A stretch of 64,000 nucleotides of DNA. Source: Lingula anatina. Its lineage: Eukaryota > Brachiopoda > Lingulata > Lingulida > Lingulidae. Of this stretch, positions 14,801 to 29,315 are shown piece after piece; position 1 is the stretch's first letter; the number at the start of each line of letters is the position of its first letter. The position numbers and the translations under genes are program-made. The notes under the pieces are model-generated. The model was not told the origin of the DNA. It ran no database searches and saw only the letters and a program-made list of their open reading frames with translations. Location: assembly GCF_001039355.2 (NCBI RefSeq), contig NW_019775425.1:803212-867211 (forward strand), given 5' to 3'.

Positions 14801-17800
14801 AGTGGAGTGACGACTTCAGATGATGTGCTGGTATATAGCTATGAAAGATAGGAATTTTGAAATGCAGTCATTTGTAGTAGCTAGGCTGTTCAAGTAGGGA
14901 GAAGGGTTGTTGTTTTTGTACAGTATTGTCATTTTGAGTGGAGGGTATTTAATTGGACTTAATGGCTGATGGTGTTCTGCACCATCAGTTTGCTGTGCCT
15001 CAAAGGTATATTTTCAGCAAGTATAATCACTTTGGTTGCTGAAGAAAAAAAACATCGCCATTACATTACATCCTCTATTGGGCAGGGTTAGAATTGCCTC
15101 TAGAGCTGTTGACTTTCAATTTTGCTCAAATTTAAATTGCACTTTGCAGTACTTTTAAATGGACAGGCCCAAGTGTGGAACAAATAGGTGACTTAAACAC
15201 TCCTCTTTTTGTTTGAATGAAAAAAAAATTATGCATATGATACTAAAATGAGTATTTATGATTATGTGCAGTGTTGTCTTTTTACTGTCGGCTAATATCT
15301 TTTCTTTTTTTACTCCATTGAACAGTGTTACATCAACCTCCCACTGCATTCCACAGTGTATCTATAAAGAGCCATCTTGGAATCTGTGGCTGGCGTCTGT
15401 GCTGTGATTGGGCAATGTGTTGGACAGAATGAATGTCTAGGGGACCATGGGCCTGCTGTGAGCAGCTGTTGAACACGCAGATCTTCTGCTATGTTTTAGC
15501 CATTCACTCATGAAAAGGGGTGGAATGAGGAGGGAAATTTCACATCACTTGAGGAGATGTCAACAGAAATATTTTTAATGGTCTGAAAGTTACTTGGGTA
15601 CATATTATGGGTCTTTCCTTTTTTTTATTTCCCTTGTTTTTCAGTTGTTGGTGAAGATACAGAACAGACATACATTGCTGAATAACTTCAACCTAGTTGT
15701 TTTTGTCTCTTGTCTTTCTTAACATTTGAGTTTTTGTTAATGAAAATGATGGCAGATCTTAAACATGTAGAATTTTGTTTTGTCTGTTTACTTTTTCTTT
15801 ACAGCCAGCCTATGCTAGAATATGGGCCACACCCACTGATTAAGTGTTCGTTTCTATTTGCTGTCATTATAAAGGCATTGGTGTCCACCATCTTTACCCA
15901 GATGCCTGGTTTGTAGTTTGATCATGGTTGTTTAGCTTTGATCAACAAATTCCCCTCTTTAAAACCATGAGTGTTTTGAGTCCTTCTCTCCCCTTGTAAA
16001 CTGAATGGAGCTCACTGCAGAAGTTGTTCAACTCTTGTATCCCATATGCTGGCATTTATCATGAAAGAGTTTGCAAACAACATCCTTGCTTTTGAAGTTT
16101 TAAATTTTTCAATGTCTTGACCAAATTTGTATTCATTTCAGCCTTTGGACTAGAATGTTTGTTCTCAATGAATGAAACAGCAGTGTGCTACTAATAGGAG
16201 CTTACTCTTTTCCAGGAAATGTCAGAAATTACTTTTGATCACTGTCCTTTCTTTTCTAATGAAAACCAGATCCATCATTTGCCAGTGCTGCTATAATGCA
16301 TTCTGAAACAAGGAAATGTGCTGTGGGAGTGTTGAACTTTTAGTGAAAAAAAAGTTTAGAGAGTTGACTCTGGGGATGTAAATATTTAGAAGTCACCTGG
16401 TTTAGGCTGGATGAGTACAAATGTTTGCAGCATTGGCACGTGGAGCTTGCCAGAGTATTTATTTATCACCTAGGAAGTTGACAATAAGCAGGAAATAGGC
16501 CAGCAATTGCCATCTCTTCCCCTTCACTGTCATGGAACATGGAACTTGGAACATCGGAATGAAATTGGCTATGAAGTCAAGCTGTTTAAGTTTAATCACT
16601 AGCAACTCTTGCTGCCTTTCTTCTCTCAGCCAGAAAACAAACCTTAGTGCTTAAGGCCTATATGGATCAAAGGCTGCAATGAAATACATGGCAGTGTTGA
16701 ATTACTGAAAAGACTTGCAATCACACCACCGTCACTTTCAGTAAAACTCCTACAGCAGAGAAAATAAAAAGCAGATAGAACCACAGCAGCAGATCAGAAT
16801 ACCTTTACACAACTAAATTGTAAATAATTTTGCCAGTTTGATCATAAACACTCCTACGCAGATCTCTGGTTGTGGTCTTTCAAAATGAAAAGCAGGTTTT
16901 TTGGCTCATCCCTCAATGCCGTGTGCTAATGAATCACTGTGAGGCACCCTTGCCCACTGTTGCATCTTATCTTGTTCTTTCGTACTCTCTCAATGAAAGA
17001 GATACGTCTTTTATTCTCTTTGCTTTTGAAGTGTTCTAATTTTAAAGATTTTTCAATTTGAAATCTAATGTGGTAGAAACCTCTTAAAAAGATTTCCATG
17101 TTGTGAGGACAATCATCTCCAAACACTTGGTGGTGCTGCAAGGTTTTAATTTTTCTTTGCCTGATTGAACATCTCTAGTGAACAGAGTTTCTCTCTCAGA
17201 AAAGAAAGAAAAAATAATAGAAAGAAGGAGACCCAAAAGTAAAAAAGTAAGCACATTCTTATAGGTCTTACAAGCCTAGTATGTTTGTCAGCAGGTTAGC
17301 AACTGGCTTGTAATGTTTATCAGCAATGTCTGATTTGTTGCATTGAGCGCCAGTGTGGTGTCACATGATCAGCTGCAGGACAGACGGCAGGCGTGCGCCA
17401 GCCACGCTCCAGGTTACCCACTACTTGGGGAACATTCAACCAGACATTATTCCTCAGACCTATTAACATGCAAAAGCACATTCCTGTTAGCCTATTCATA
17501 ATCTGCTCTTCTTAATGTAGCCAGTTGCCAGGGCTGGCCTGTGATTGGTGAAAGGCACGTGCACACACTTGACTAAGCTTTGACATTCACATCCGCTCAC
17601 CAGGTTATTGGTTTTTCATGTCCTGGTAGGAGACTAAGCAAAGACATTAGAAATAGTGACAAAACATATGCTGCGGGATGAAAGCTTCCATCAGATGGCC
17701 CATATTTTACCATTTTCATGGGTTAGGAGCTGTGTAATGGATATTTAAGTTTTAAATGCTTCAGCATGAGCTTGAAACTTTGTTTTTCTCCAGAATTACA

Positions 17801-19389
17801 AGGGCTCCTGTTGAAAATTTCAGAAACAATCAACTTTTTAATATTTTTGAAAATCCAAGAAGTCACTAGATCTTTCTTTTGTCATTTTGATTGCAATGTT
17901 GACTTTCAGCGATTCCTCAATTTCATTACTAGCATGTACCAGTACTTGGACAATTTGATTAGTTCATCTCAGGATTTTCAAAGGGTTTTTCAAAGTTTTA
18001 TTTTGAACCTATTCAGATGCAAGATGAATGTGATGGCAAAGGACGGAGATTTCCTGTGCACTCTAAAAGAGCCATTAAAAACCCAAGTGAAGAAATGTGC
18101 ATGTGGTTTACTCTTTATTCCACGCGCATTTGTGAAACCAAGCAATGAATTTTGTTGAAATTGCCACATCAAAGTGAAAGATGCCATGACATCAGGTTCA
18201 CAATGATAAATGTTACATTAAGGGAAAGGAGAGCGGAGGAACAGATATTGCCCATTCTTGTGTGGAGAATCTTACTGTTTCTTTATTATTGATGGGCTCT
18301 ATTTCTTTTCCAGCTAACTTTCACCTCTTTTTCATTCCTTGGTGGGGTATTTTTTATGGAGTTCTATATTGGGTCCATTTTGAAGTGCTCTTTATTTAGT
18401 CTCACTCCCTTTGCTTCTAGTCATCCAGCCTGTAAACAGAAGACAAGGCAAGCTGTTTTTAAACTCTGGTCTCTCCTGATGGTATCTTAAAAGGCAATCT
18501 TCCACTGATTTAATTTACTTTAAAAATTTGAGGTAACTTGAAATTGCTTAACCATGTGTAAGCTAAGGCAATACAGGGGTCTCCTTGAACCCATCTATCA
18601 GTAGGCTGCAGTTGGTCCCAGTTTGGGTGTTGGCTGAGCAGAGAAAACAGTCTACAAGTTTTTTTCACACCTAGAATTGATTCCACAAGTAAATTTTAAT
18701 GGCTAGAAAAAAAGTTTTGTCTTAGAGCTACATTTAAAAGTCGTCCCCTCCTAACCATCCGTTCCTTGGTCTAACAGATGTCAAGGTGAATTTGCACTTC
18801 CCATTTTCTTAATGATCTGCAAGGAACTTTGTTGAGGGTCGTGGAATTTGAAAATACTGTTCATTTCAGGCTTCTGAGGTCTGTTTGGCATACCATCTGG
18901 AAGATGGAAATTGAAATTTGGCTTTTTGATATGAAATAAGATTTCTCTTGATGAAAATGTCAATCAAAACCGCCAAGTACATGCCAGCAGGGTTCCAAAG
19001 TCATTGAGAAATTTACTGAATAACATCTTAGCCAAACTAGAATTCCATTAGTTATTATCATTTACAAAGTCAGAATGGTTCCTCTATCCAAAATTCAATT
19101 GGTTATCACAAATTTAACATTTACTTCTTTCATTGCTCAATGAATGTTGTGCAATTCTTTGTGGTTACAGAAAAAATGGAAACCTGTCAGAGGAGATATG
19201 CTTTTGCTTATCTCCAAAATCTAATAATTCAAAAATATTTCATAGCATGCAGCAAGGGCAAAAGGCGCAAGCTCAATTAGTCTTGGCATGTTTTATTATA
19301 TTTGCCCACGTGCCTGTTAATGACCAGGGGTTGGTCAAGATGTAAATTGTTTTCACTTGTCATAATGCGGCAAAGTTTAATAAACTTTT
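9172..19389. other. Non-coding stretch, no gene recognised
   Basis: There is no exon I can support on either strand. The longest frame (17766-18158, 130 codons) has no domain, no compatible exon nearby and an antisense frame over its 3' half. A TTA trinucleotide repeat lies inside this interval. The part around 17330-17640 is less AT-rich than its surroundings and has CACGTG and CCAAT-like words, so it could be regulatory, but nothing more can be said from sequence alone. Confidence 0.45.
11843..11893. repeat. (ATT)n trinucleotide microsatellite
   Basis: About 50 bases of uninterrupted ATT repeat in non-coding DNA. Confidence 0.95.
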
Positions 19390-21324
19390 GAGTTGCAGTG
19401 GAGCATCTAGATTAATATTTTCCAAGATGGTACCTTTTATTTTCAGAACTCGGCCATGTAGTTTACCTAGCGTTGAATTAGCAGGTTCATCACTTTCACA
19501 AGTTCTGTTATGAAACGGCCATACGCAGGTATGGAGTTGTAAAAAAGGCCACCAGTGTTTTCCCTCTCGTCAGGGGTGTTGTATACCTTGAGATTCAGTT
19601 GAACGTTGTAGAATTAATCCTTCAGGTGGTATATTGTGATCAGTTGGAATGTTTTTTTATCAAACAGATAGCTTGGAGAATGAAGGAGCTGAAGGTTGGG
19701 TATCCATTTTATTTCTGTTGGAAGGTTGAGATTTGGCTGTTTAGTATTTCTCAAAAAATCTTTGAATATTTATTAATGAAAAATGATGCAAGCATAAAGG
19801 TACTATACTAAGTACAAGCACATAGTCATAATACCATTGCAAGAACAAAAAAAAAAAAAAAAAAAAAAAAAAAGGTGAAGGCATTTTAAATGCAAACAAT
19901 CCTAGCATATGCCGTATTTTATATTGTAATATAGTAAACAATTTCTTCTAGGAACTTTGGTACATAGATGCACAGCTGAACATTTTCTGAAAGTGTTTTT
20001 GTGAATGGTTATCTTTAAACTTATTCAGTGCTCAAGTGTTGACTATATACTAAGGAAAAGCTTCTGACTTTCAGATAAAGTTGAGGTGTGTGGAATCAGA
20101 TTATTTGGTTTCTTACAAGCTGGTCAAGTGGCTTATTCACCTGTTCAGTTAAAGGTACAGGTAGCAAACATAAGAAGTTATGCAATGGCAAGACCCTTGG
20201 AAGGTTTGGTAAATAAACATATTACCAGTTACATTTAGTAAATAAACATATTACCAGTCATGCTACCAGTGTATAACTCCATTAAATGTAAAAAAAAAAA
20301 AAATTAAATAATCATTTTTGTTTTTTGTTATTAAATTTTGCTCTATTTCCTGCGGTCTATGCTACATTTCTTATACAGCAGAACACCTACCTGTAAGTTT
20401 TTTATTTTTAATTTCACACCTGGAATTTGCCCTAGGTGAATGCCCCTGGGCAGCAGTGTAAGGGAGATCACATTTATTAATGCAGTTTGTTGTGTATTGT
20501 ATCAGATGTAATTTCTGTTCTTATAGTTGTTGTCTGGCTTGTTCTCTCACTTATCTTCATTGCTTATCTTGTGCCTAGTATCAGCAGTAAAAATAGAAAG
20601 TACCCTCAGATGCATCCTTAACCCCCTTTTTTTGTACAGATCAGCCTTCTAATTATCTGTCGAGAAGAGTTATCAAAAAATGATCAACTTCTCTGGTAGC
20701 TCTGGGATGTATGCAGCATTTGTGCAGCGGCAAGCTTGGCCTGCCCTATACCATAGGTATCTTGTAAGGCAACATGGATGTGATTTAATCATACTGTAAT
20801 ATTTTTGATTAATTTTTTTTTAAATTTATTTTTTAACATTAAAATTATTTCATTTACAGTAATGATAAATCAAAACAAAATCAAATGCATCATTTGTGTA
20901 AATGATGTGAACTGCTTTGTGATTGAATATAGGTACGTTTGCTTGATTTTAGGTCGTGTTTTTTTTTAATAAGTACTGGATAAATCACATGCAAACAAGT
21001 AACACATCACTTACATTTATTAAAAAAAGATAACACCTGGCGCAGAAACATCCACAGGTGATCTGTAGTCTGGCCACATCAACACAGGTACGGGCTGCAG
21101 CCAAAGTGGAACAGATTCAGATAGCTGAATAGGTAATTCTTAGGATTGGGTCAACCCCCCAATGGTCTTTACACTACCTGAGACTAATCTAGAAGAGTTA
21201 TTTGTGGGGAATGGAGCATGTCAGACCTTTCATTTTGATCTATACACAGATCTTGATGAGGGAAGGAGTCAGTTGGGCAGGGTCACTGCTCTTTACAAAA
21301 GATGTCTTTCGTACATTCATATAT

Positions 21325-21392
<68 letters not shown>

Positions 21393-23367
21393 TGTGCTTT
21401 AGTTTGTGAACTTCTTAAAATTCTTATATGATATTTACATCTNGAGTTGCAGTGGAGCATCTAGATTAATATTTTCCAAGATGGTACCTTTTATTTTCAG
21501 AACTCGGCCACGTAGTTTACCTAGCGTTGAATTAGCAGATTCATCACTTTCACAAGTTCTGTTATGAAACGGCCATACGCAGGTATGGAGTTGTAAAAAA
21601 GGCCACCAGTGTTTTCCCTCTCGTCAGGGGTGTTGTATACCTTGAGATTCAGTTGAACGTTGTAGAATTAATCCTTCAGGTGGTATATTGTGATCAGTTG
21701 GAATGTTTTTTTATCAAACAGATAGCTTGGAGAATGAAGGAGCTGAAGGTTGGGTATCCATTTTATTTCTGTTGGAAGGTTGAGATTTGGCTGTTTAGTA
21801 TTTCTCAAAAAAAATTTTTGAATATTTATTAATGAAAAATGATGCAAGCATAAAGGTACTATACTAAGTACAAACACATAGTCATCATACCATTGCAAGA
21901 GCAAAAAAAAAAAAAAAGTGAAGGCATTTTAAATGCAAACAATCCTAGCATATGCCGTATTTTATATTGTAATAATATAGTAAACAATTTCTTCTAGGAA
22001 CTTTGGTACATAGATGCACAGCTGAACATTTTCTGAAAGTGTTTTTGTGAATGGTTATCTTTAAACTTATTCAATGCTCAAGTGTTGACTATATACTAAG
22101 GAAAAGCTTCTGACTTTCAGATAAAGTTGAGGTGTGTGGAATCAGATTATTTGGTTTCTTACAAGCTGGTCAAGTGGCTTATTCACCTGTTCAGTTAAAG
22201 GTACAGGTAGCAAACATAAGAAGTTACGCAATGGCAAGACCCTTGGAAGGTTTGGTAAATAAACATATTACCAGTTACATTTAGTAAATAAACATATTAC
22301 CAGTCATGTTGGTACATATAACTCCTTTTAAATGTAAAAAAAAAACATTAAAATAATCAGTTTTGGTTTTTGTTATTAAATTTTTCTCTATTTCCTGTGG
22401 TCTATGCTACATCTCCTATACAGCAGAACACCTACCTGTAAGTTTTTTATTTTTAATTTCACACCTGGAATTTGCCCTAGGTGAATGCCCCTGGGCAGGA
22501 GTGTAAGGGAGATCACATTTATTAATGCAGTTTGTTGTCTATTGTATCAGATGCAATTTCTGTTCTTCTAGTTGTTGTCTGGCTTGTTCTCTCACTTATC
22601 TTCAGTGCTTATCTTGTGCCTAGTATCAGCAGTAAAAATAGAAAGTACCCTCAGATGCATCCTTAACCCCCTTTTTTTGTACAGATCAGCCTTCTAATTA
22701 TCTGTCGAGAAGAGTTATCAAAAAATGATCAACTTCTTTGGTAGCTCTGGGATGTATGCAGCATTTGTGCAGCGGCAAGCTTGGCCTGCCCTATACCATA
22801 GGTATCTTGTAAGGCAACATGGATGTGATTTAATCATACTGTAATATTTTTGATTAATTTTTTTTAATTTATTTTTTAACATTAAAATTATTTCATTTAC
22901 AGTAATGATAAATCAAAACAAAATCAAATGCATCATTTGTGTAAATGATGTGAACTGCTTTGTGATTGAATATAGGTATGTTTGCTTGATTTTAGGTCGT
23001 GTTTTTTTTTAATAAGTACTGGATAAATCACATGCAAACAAGTAACACATCACTTACATTTATTAAAAAAAGATAACACCTGGCGCAGAAGCATCCACAG
23101 GTGATCTGTAGTCTGGCCACATCAACACAGGTACGGGCTGCAGCCAAAGTGGAACAGATTCAGATAGCTGAATAGGTAATTCTTAGGATTGGGTCAACCC
23201 CCCAATGGTCTTTACACTACCTGAGACTAATCTAGAAGAGTTATTTGTGGGGAATGGAGCATGTCAGACCTTTCATTTTGATCTATACACAGATCTTGAT
23301 GAGGGAAGGAGTCAGTTGGGCAGGGTCACTGCTCTTTACAAAAGATGTCTTTCGTACATTCATATAT

Positions 23368-23415
<48 letters not shown>

Positions 23416-23465
23416 TGTGCTTTAGTTTGTGAACTTCTTAAAATTCTTATATGATATTTACATCT
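19390..23465. repeat. Tandem duplication of about 2.0 kb with an N at the junction
   Basis: Copy A covers 19390-21442 and copy B 21444-23465, separated by the single N at 21443. Both start GAGTTGCAGTGGAGC and end GATATTTACATCT. They run in parallel throughout, with scattered substitutions and different lengths of simple repeats: poly-A about 27 against 15 bases (19847-19873 and 21903-21917), and ATTT repeat about 69 against 49 bases (21322-21390 and 23366-23414). The same 5' open frame (MVFTLPETNLEELF) appears in each, at 21162 and 23205, and runs into the ATTT repeat, so I do not treat it as a gene. Divergence of this type is typical of two alleles. Confidence 0.88.
21322..21390. repeat. (ATTT)n microsatellite, copy A
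   Basis: About 17 ATTT units. The counterpart in the second copy, 23366-23414, has about 12 units, so this is a length-variable site between the two copies. Confidence 0.9.
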
Positions 23466-26400
23466 CAGTCACATGTTAATGAAGATGGAATGCAATAATT
23501 ATTTAAGGGAATGTGCATAGTGGTTCATAGGAAAAGAACAAGTCGTAAGTTAGTAATCTAACTTTTTTATTGTACTTGTTGTTATCAGTTGCATTTTTCT
23601 TGTTTCTGTCTTTAGGATTTTTTTNCTTTAAAGCAAATTAATTAAATAATACAGAATAAATTACTTTGATTCTGATAATGTTATGCATAGTGATACGAGA
23701 AAGCTATAGATAAAGGGAAATGACAACACCAGTGGGAAATTGCTTGCAGCATGTTGCAATTGCCAATGGATTGAACACCTGTGGGATGAATTGAAGGAAA
23801 TAAGTACTTTATAAGTTAAAAATCATTGATATTCACATTTCTTAGTGTTATTTATGAAATCATCAAAAGACAGATTTTTCTATCAGTTAGATACCTTCTA
23901 TAAACATTAAACTTGGCTACATAGCAAAATACCTCTTCTGAAAATAGACACTTTTGTTTTGGTGTAGGAAACCACCACAGAAAAGGGGAAAGAATGTAAA
24001 ATGTAGAATGTTTCATTGCCATTCAATGCCAAGAATAAATAAACAATACTTAAAGACCACTTAACACCAGTGTAGCTATGATGTTTCCATTACCCAAAGC
24101 AGACTTTTTGAAGTCACCTAATAGCAGTTTTACAGGGATGATTTTGGACACACAATTGATTCTGGATTAAGATATTCTATTGGTAAAACTAGAATCCAGT
24201 ATCTTTAACCATATTTTTGTTTTTGCTATTGTGAGAAAACAACCCAGCCATTCTTATCTTTTGTTGAAATCTGTACTCTTCTCCATGGAACCCCTGACTG
24301 TATGCAGAACATTCATAATTTCATTATCTTGGGTTATTCTGTTCAGATCTCCGTCTGATTTAGCTTTTACAGCGGAAGTTACATGCCATCTTTTAAGTTG
24401 GGCACCTGTCGTTTGCCACTTGGTACTGATACATCAACCCAGCCTGCTTGATGGGCCTTTATATTCTATATATATTCTGCAGCAGGGAGACCCACCAGAT
24501 GCAGCAGGGAGCTAGTGGTGAGATGGAAATAGAATAAGTGGCCATTGCAGTGACCTTTAACATAATAGAGATGATCACCAGTGATGCAATATTGTCATTT
24601 TCCAGAATACAATAAAATGACGTATCTAGTCAGTATTTGCAGCTTTGTTTAAAGCCCCAGAAAAATGCGCAGAACCAGTTGGTCCAAGACCTACAAGATG
24701 TTGGCAATTTGAAACTCTGTCTCTGGTTGTGGTCATCTTGCATTGTTATCATTCTTCCATTTGGTTGTATAATGTTTGCATGAGTTCTGTACCCATGTTG
24801 CAAACAATGGCTCCCCATGTGTGCCCCACCATGTGGCAGACAACTGGACCCCTTTGTGGCCATAGTTTTGTACACTGGAGCAGTTGCTGCAGACAATTCA
24901 AAGCATCCTCCATGTTATTCTAACTTTGCTGTTGATCTCTGTGACAAGCAATGGTTTCCAAGCATGTGTCTGGAGTATGTGTGTGTGAAACCCAGTGGAA
25001 GTCTGAAGGGTCATTGAAGTGCTAGTTTAATTTCCAAGTTTTTTTTTTTTTTTTTTTTTTTTTTTGACTTCACTAATTTACCCTTTGGGTTTCATCTGAA
25101 GTTTTTGCAAGAAGTATTCGATTTTCAGGATTTAGGGTGAATCATAATTGATTCCGATTTTTGATAGTGCAACAACGCTAGTGGTGCTTGTAAAAGAGTA
25201 TCATTTATCTTTCATACATCTTGATTTTGTGATCTCTTAAAGCACTCAATAGAGATCTTTAACAGATTTTTCTAGCAGGTTATTAGATAAAATGCTTGCC
25301 CCAAGGGGGTGTACAGTACAAAATATCATGAGAAATGGTTTGGATACAAGTGTTTGCAAGGCGTCTCTCCCTACATGCACAACTGGAAAAAATTACAAGT
25401 TTATGTAATGTGAATAAGAAAAAAAAAACTAGCAAACTTGAATGACCCTAATAGTACAAAGGGACGATAATTCCTTTCAACACTTGAAACAAAATAAACA
25501 TGTCTTTTGTTACAGAATTTTTTTTATGTTCGTGAAGATTGTTTGAACTTGGTATGCTGTCAGTGTGGCATATTTCTGGAAAAAAATAACAGTTTAAATT
25601 TTTTAATCCCTGTGAGACTTGGGATTCATAAAATGAAAACCATACCATAACAAGGGAAATTGCTTGATACTTCCGTTGAATTACATAACATGTATGAATT
25701 TTGATATTTACCCATTTCCCTTTTTGTTAGAAAGTATTGACTTTGCGGTTTGGTGTGGCATTTGTGTGCGGAGAAAGTTAAGCATGTCATGTGCCGAATA
25801 GTCCTGCGCCTCCAAAGCAACAAACACACAGGCAGATTGCAAGACTGGAGGTCTATGAATTTTGTTGAATCTACAAATAGAGCAATAATTGCTGGCTGTT
25901 ATTCTGCTTGCATAAGTCAATCTGACAGTCCTGTGTTCCTCAGAGGAGTACTCTGAACTTTGGACAGTGATTGACAGAGTATGTTGGCTGATGGATTTCT
26001 TCAAGAACACATGCTTATCCATGTCTTGTAGGCCCTATGTGTTGCTTTATGCCATGGATGAGGATGTTCTTGTTTTAGTAACTATGCTGGGGCTGGGTTT
26101 TTGGTGAAATAGGCCCAGTCCCTGGAAGAGATTCAGATTGTGTTTGCTACCAATTACCAATGGCAACATGGGTTCAGATCTTTGCTTTATGATTACAGAT
26201 CTTTACTTTAGATCTAATCTTTTGCTCAGAGACAACTTCAAAACACTGTTTCACTTTTGTCAACTGTTTTATCATTTCTATCATCATAGCACTGCATGGC
26301 AGGATTTGCTTTATTGGGCTATTTTCAAATTCAACAGGTAGACAGTAGACTTGCTGGCATAACACGTCCTGAAGAAATTGGAAAAAGCAAACAAAAAGGT

Positions 26401-29206
26401 TACAGAGATCAAAGATTCCAATGATTTCCTATCTATTGGTTGTGAAGTCGAGCATATGACTGATGGTGTTAGAAATGAATTCAATTGACAGGTCACGAAG
26501 ACAGACAGGAGAATGAGATGTTGGACTGAATTATCTATTGATTGTAGGTCAGCTTTCTTTAGTGGAACCAATTTGAACTGAAATTGGAAAGTTAGGTCAG
26601 CTAAATTGGACTAAACAGACCCCCCAGGTTTATCCTTGGTAACCATTTGCTGATAGTTAAAAGGATGTCCTAACAATCATTTTTTTTTTACCTTTGAAAA
26701 TGTTTTTTTTTCTTTTTTTTTTTTCTTTTGGAAGGGTGATTGTCTTTTCAATAAAAACAGTTATATAGCAAATATATTAATATATATCCCTGTAACTTCT
26801 GTACTCTAATTAATTACAAATGCATACTTTCACGAATATGTTTAGAAGATAAATATTAAATGAAAAGTTTTTGAGGTCTGCTTCACAATAAAAGCAGAGC
26901 ATTTTTTTTCATCCCAGAAGTCTTGCCCTTTCTGTGCTATAAGTGTTCATTTATTGCATGAGTACAATTAATGAATCTGGAAACTCTTACTAGCCAACAA
27001 AATGTAAAAGCATGAGAACATCTTTTATGGATGGAAAAGGTTCAAAATGATCATTGTTTTTTTGTAGAAAATTTCCCTTTTATCTGCCATGTGCCGCTAA
27101 GTTTCTTTTTTTTTTTTTCTTAACTGTGTCCTCAATATGCTTTATTTCTTCACTTATCTGAAAGACCCCCTTTTTTAAGCAACATAGCTGAATTAACCTA
27201 CCAACAAGATTTTAAATGCAAGATGTTTTTTGTAAATTCCATTGATGTAACAAAAATCTGAAGTTCCTACCAAGAAATGTGTAGTATGTTCTAGGTATAC
27301 TGTAGTGGAACTTAAATAACATAATCCTGTTTTCTGGGTTGCACAATTTGGCTGTGGTTCACTCAGCATTGTCAAGATGGATGGTAGAAGACATCTGGAA
27401 TTTGATTTTCTTCTTATTGCCACTTGGTATGGAGTATGTGAACAGTTCCTTGGTGTTAACTTTCCACCTTCAGAAAAAGCAGCATGCACTGTGTGCCTTG
27501 GGAGCCTTTTTCCACTGGAAGTCTTGACCAGTGTCCATTCTTGACCATAGTCTAGTTTCGACTATTGGTCATCTGAGGTGAAGGTTCTGGTCATGATCAG
27601 TGAAGTAATTAGCCCTGAAACTCAGATTGACAGCCTAACCAGCTATTAATGCAAAAGGGCTTAAACCAACCAATAAAATGCTACTTGAACAAAGCATGCC
27701 ACACTGGACATCAATTAGGAGCTATTTCAATCCAATAGTTTTTCAATACTTTTAAAGATAAGGTTTAATGTCATTTAAAATGTATCCAGAAGTTACATCT
27801 TCTGGGTGAAGGTAGAACTCCAAAAGGCCAGAGGTGATTTCAAGTTCTTTGCCATTAACTGTCCCACTTTCTGGGTGTAAGGCATAAAGAAAATTTTAAG
27901 AAATGACTTAACTATGTAAACTACATCCAGTGAAATCCCCCGCAAGTAGTTAGGATTTGCTCCCAGCAGTGCCCAGTGCTGTCTGGGTTAACAGGGCAAG
28001 GTGCTTTGTAATCAACAGCACCTGTTCCCTGTCATATTGTGAATCCTAAAGTATTCTCTATGGGTATTTATTGTTTTCTGTTGACAGGTAATAAGCCTGT
28101 CCTAAACTTAATAATAAATGAGCATGTGGCTGTGGAAAAATGGGCAGGTACTTGTCAAACGTATCTTATAATATGTATTTATTGCTTGTTCATCCTCAAA
28201 AATTTCGTCAGGACGACTATATTTATGGGGTGGTGATTTAATTTGTGGATGTAGGAATTTTTAGGGGACGTGTTGTGATATATATTTTCTTTCTTAAATT
28301 TTATCTCATTTTGAAACATGAAGGGAAAGCGCATGCTCTATTGATGTCAAATAAAAAATTGGTGCTTATGTCATAAATGGGTGTGGCCTACCCCTGAAAC
28401 TGTCGGTACACTTCAGATAAGCCGAAGCGGGTGTTGCACAGTTTGATTAGATATTTTTAGATAAGGCCATTGCTTTGATTTTGTTCACTGTAGCCAGATT
28501 TTTTTAAAACTGGCTCAATTACTTCAAAACAAATCCCAGATTAAGTCTATGATCCAACACACAATATAATATAAATACAATACAGTGCTAATGACAGAAT
28601 AAATTCAGTCAGGATTTGGCATCCAAATCAAGTGGCATATAACAAGAAAAGTGTAGAGATATATAAGATGTGTAGACTCTAAGAAAATGTGTGACTGATG
28701 TATAGAACTGAACTCGGGCGCTTTGCTGGGACATGTATCAGCAGTCTTTGACTCTTTGGAAACCACAATTCTTTTCCAGCACGTGCCTGGCACTCTCCGG
28801 CTCAAGTCAAGCTGACACAAAGCACACTTCGCTGTATGCATGCAATTATACAGGATAGGGAACTGCATTTCTGTCGCCTGATTACTTCAACCCGCAGCAG
28901 TTTTCAGGAGATTTTGTCGAGATTGTGAAGAGAAAAACAACTTTTTACTAACTTGCTAATTTCCTTGCGGACCAGATGTCCTGCAGTGTTGTTTAAAAGT
29001 TTGGTCATTGGTCAGTTCTGATTCTCCATTAGCTCCTCCCCCAAGTGTGCCAGGCAGTTACCGTGAACTGTGATTGGGTGAAAGTCAAATCTTACCTGAC
29101 AATAATGCCGAGCATGCTGGTTTCTGACTGGTGATTCTATCTGTTTGGCGTGTGGCTGAGGGATCCAACATGTGGCACTAATTATTTATGTAGCCTCACT
29201 CCTGAT
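23466..29206. other. Region upstream of MRTF, no gene recognised
   Basis: It holds a lone N at 23625 after a T-run (no duplication seen around it), a T-run at about 25040-25065, and short random open frames. The last few hundred bases before 29207 contain inverted CCAAT words (for example GTGATTGGGTG near 29072) and a CTCCTCCCCC stretch near 29033, consistent with proximal promoter sequence. Confidence 0.5.
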
Positions 29207-29315
29207 TATAAACTAATCTTCCTTGCTGCTGTTTTTATAGCTGGCTGCCTGACACTACAGTCATTTATGTGAAGAGTAAAGGAAGGAAGAGGAGAGATTG
29301 CATTGGAACACAGTC
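29207..29315 (+). promoter_or_regulatory. Putative TATA promoter and short 5'UTR of MRTF
   Basis: A TATAAA word lies at 29207-29212. A start site 25-35 bases further on would fall near 29238-29245, giving a 5'UTR of about 75 bases before the ATG at 29316. A caution: CTGCTGTTTTTATAG followed by CTGGC near 29238, and GACACTACAG near 29262, also look like splice acceptors, so this exon may instead be joined to a non-coding exon further upstream. Confidence 0.4.

Noticed and set aside
14966-14988. Nine-bp hairpin CTGATGGTG / CACCATCAG
   Set aside because: Short stems like this are expected by chance and nothing around it suggests an RNA gene.
17766-18158. 130-codon plus-strand open frame
   Set aside because: No domain, Phe/Leu-rich AT-driven composition, antisense frame over its 3' half, no matching exon. 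Length is within chance for a 64 kb six-frame search.
24180-25017. Cluster of overlapping frames of 66-111 codons on both strands
   Set aside because: They overlap in conflicting frames, show no domain and have no clear splice structure.
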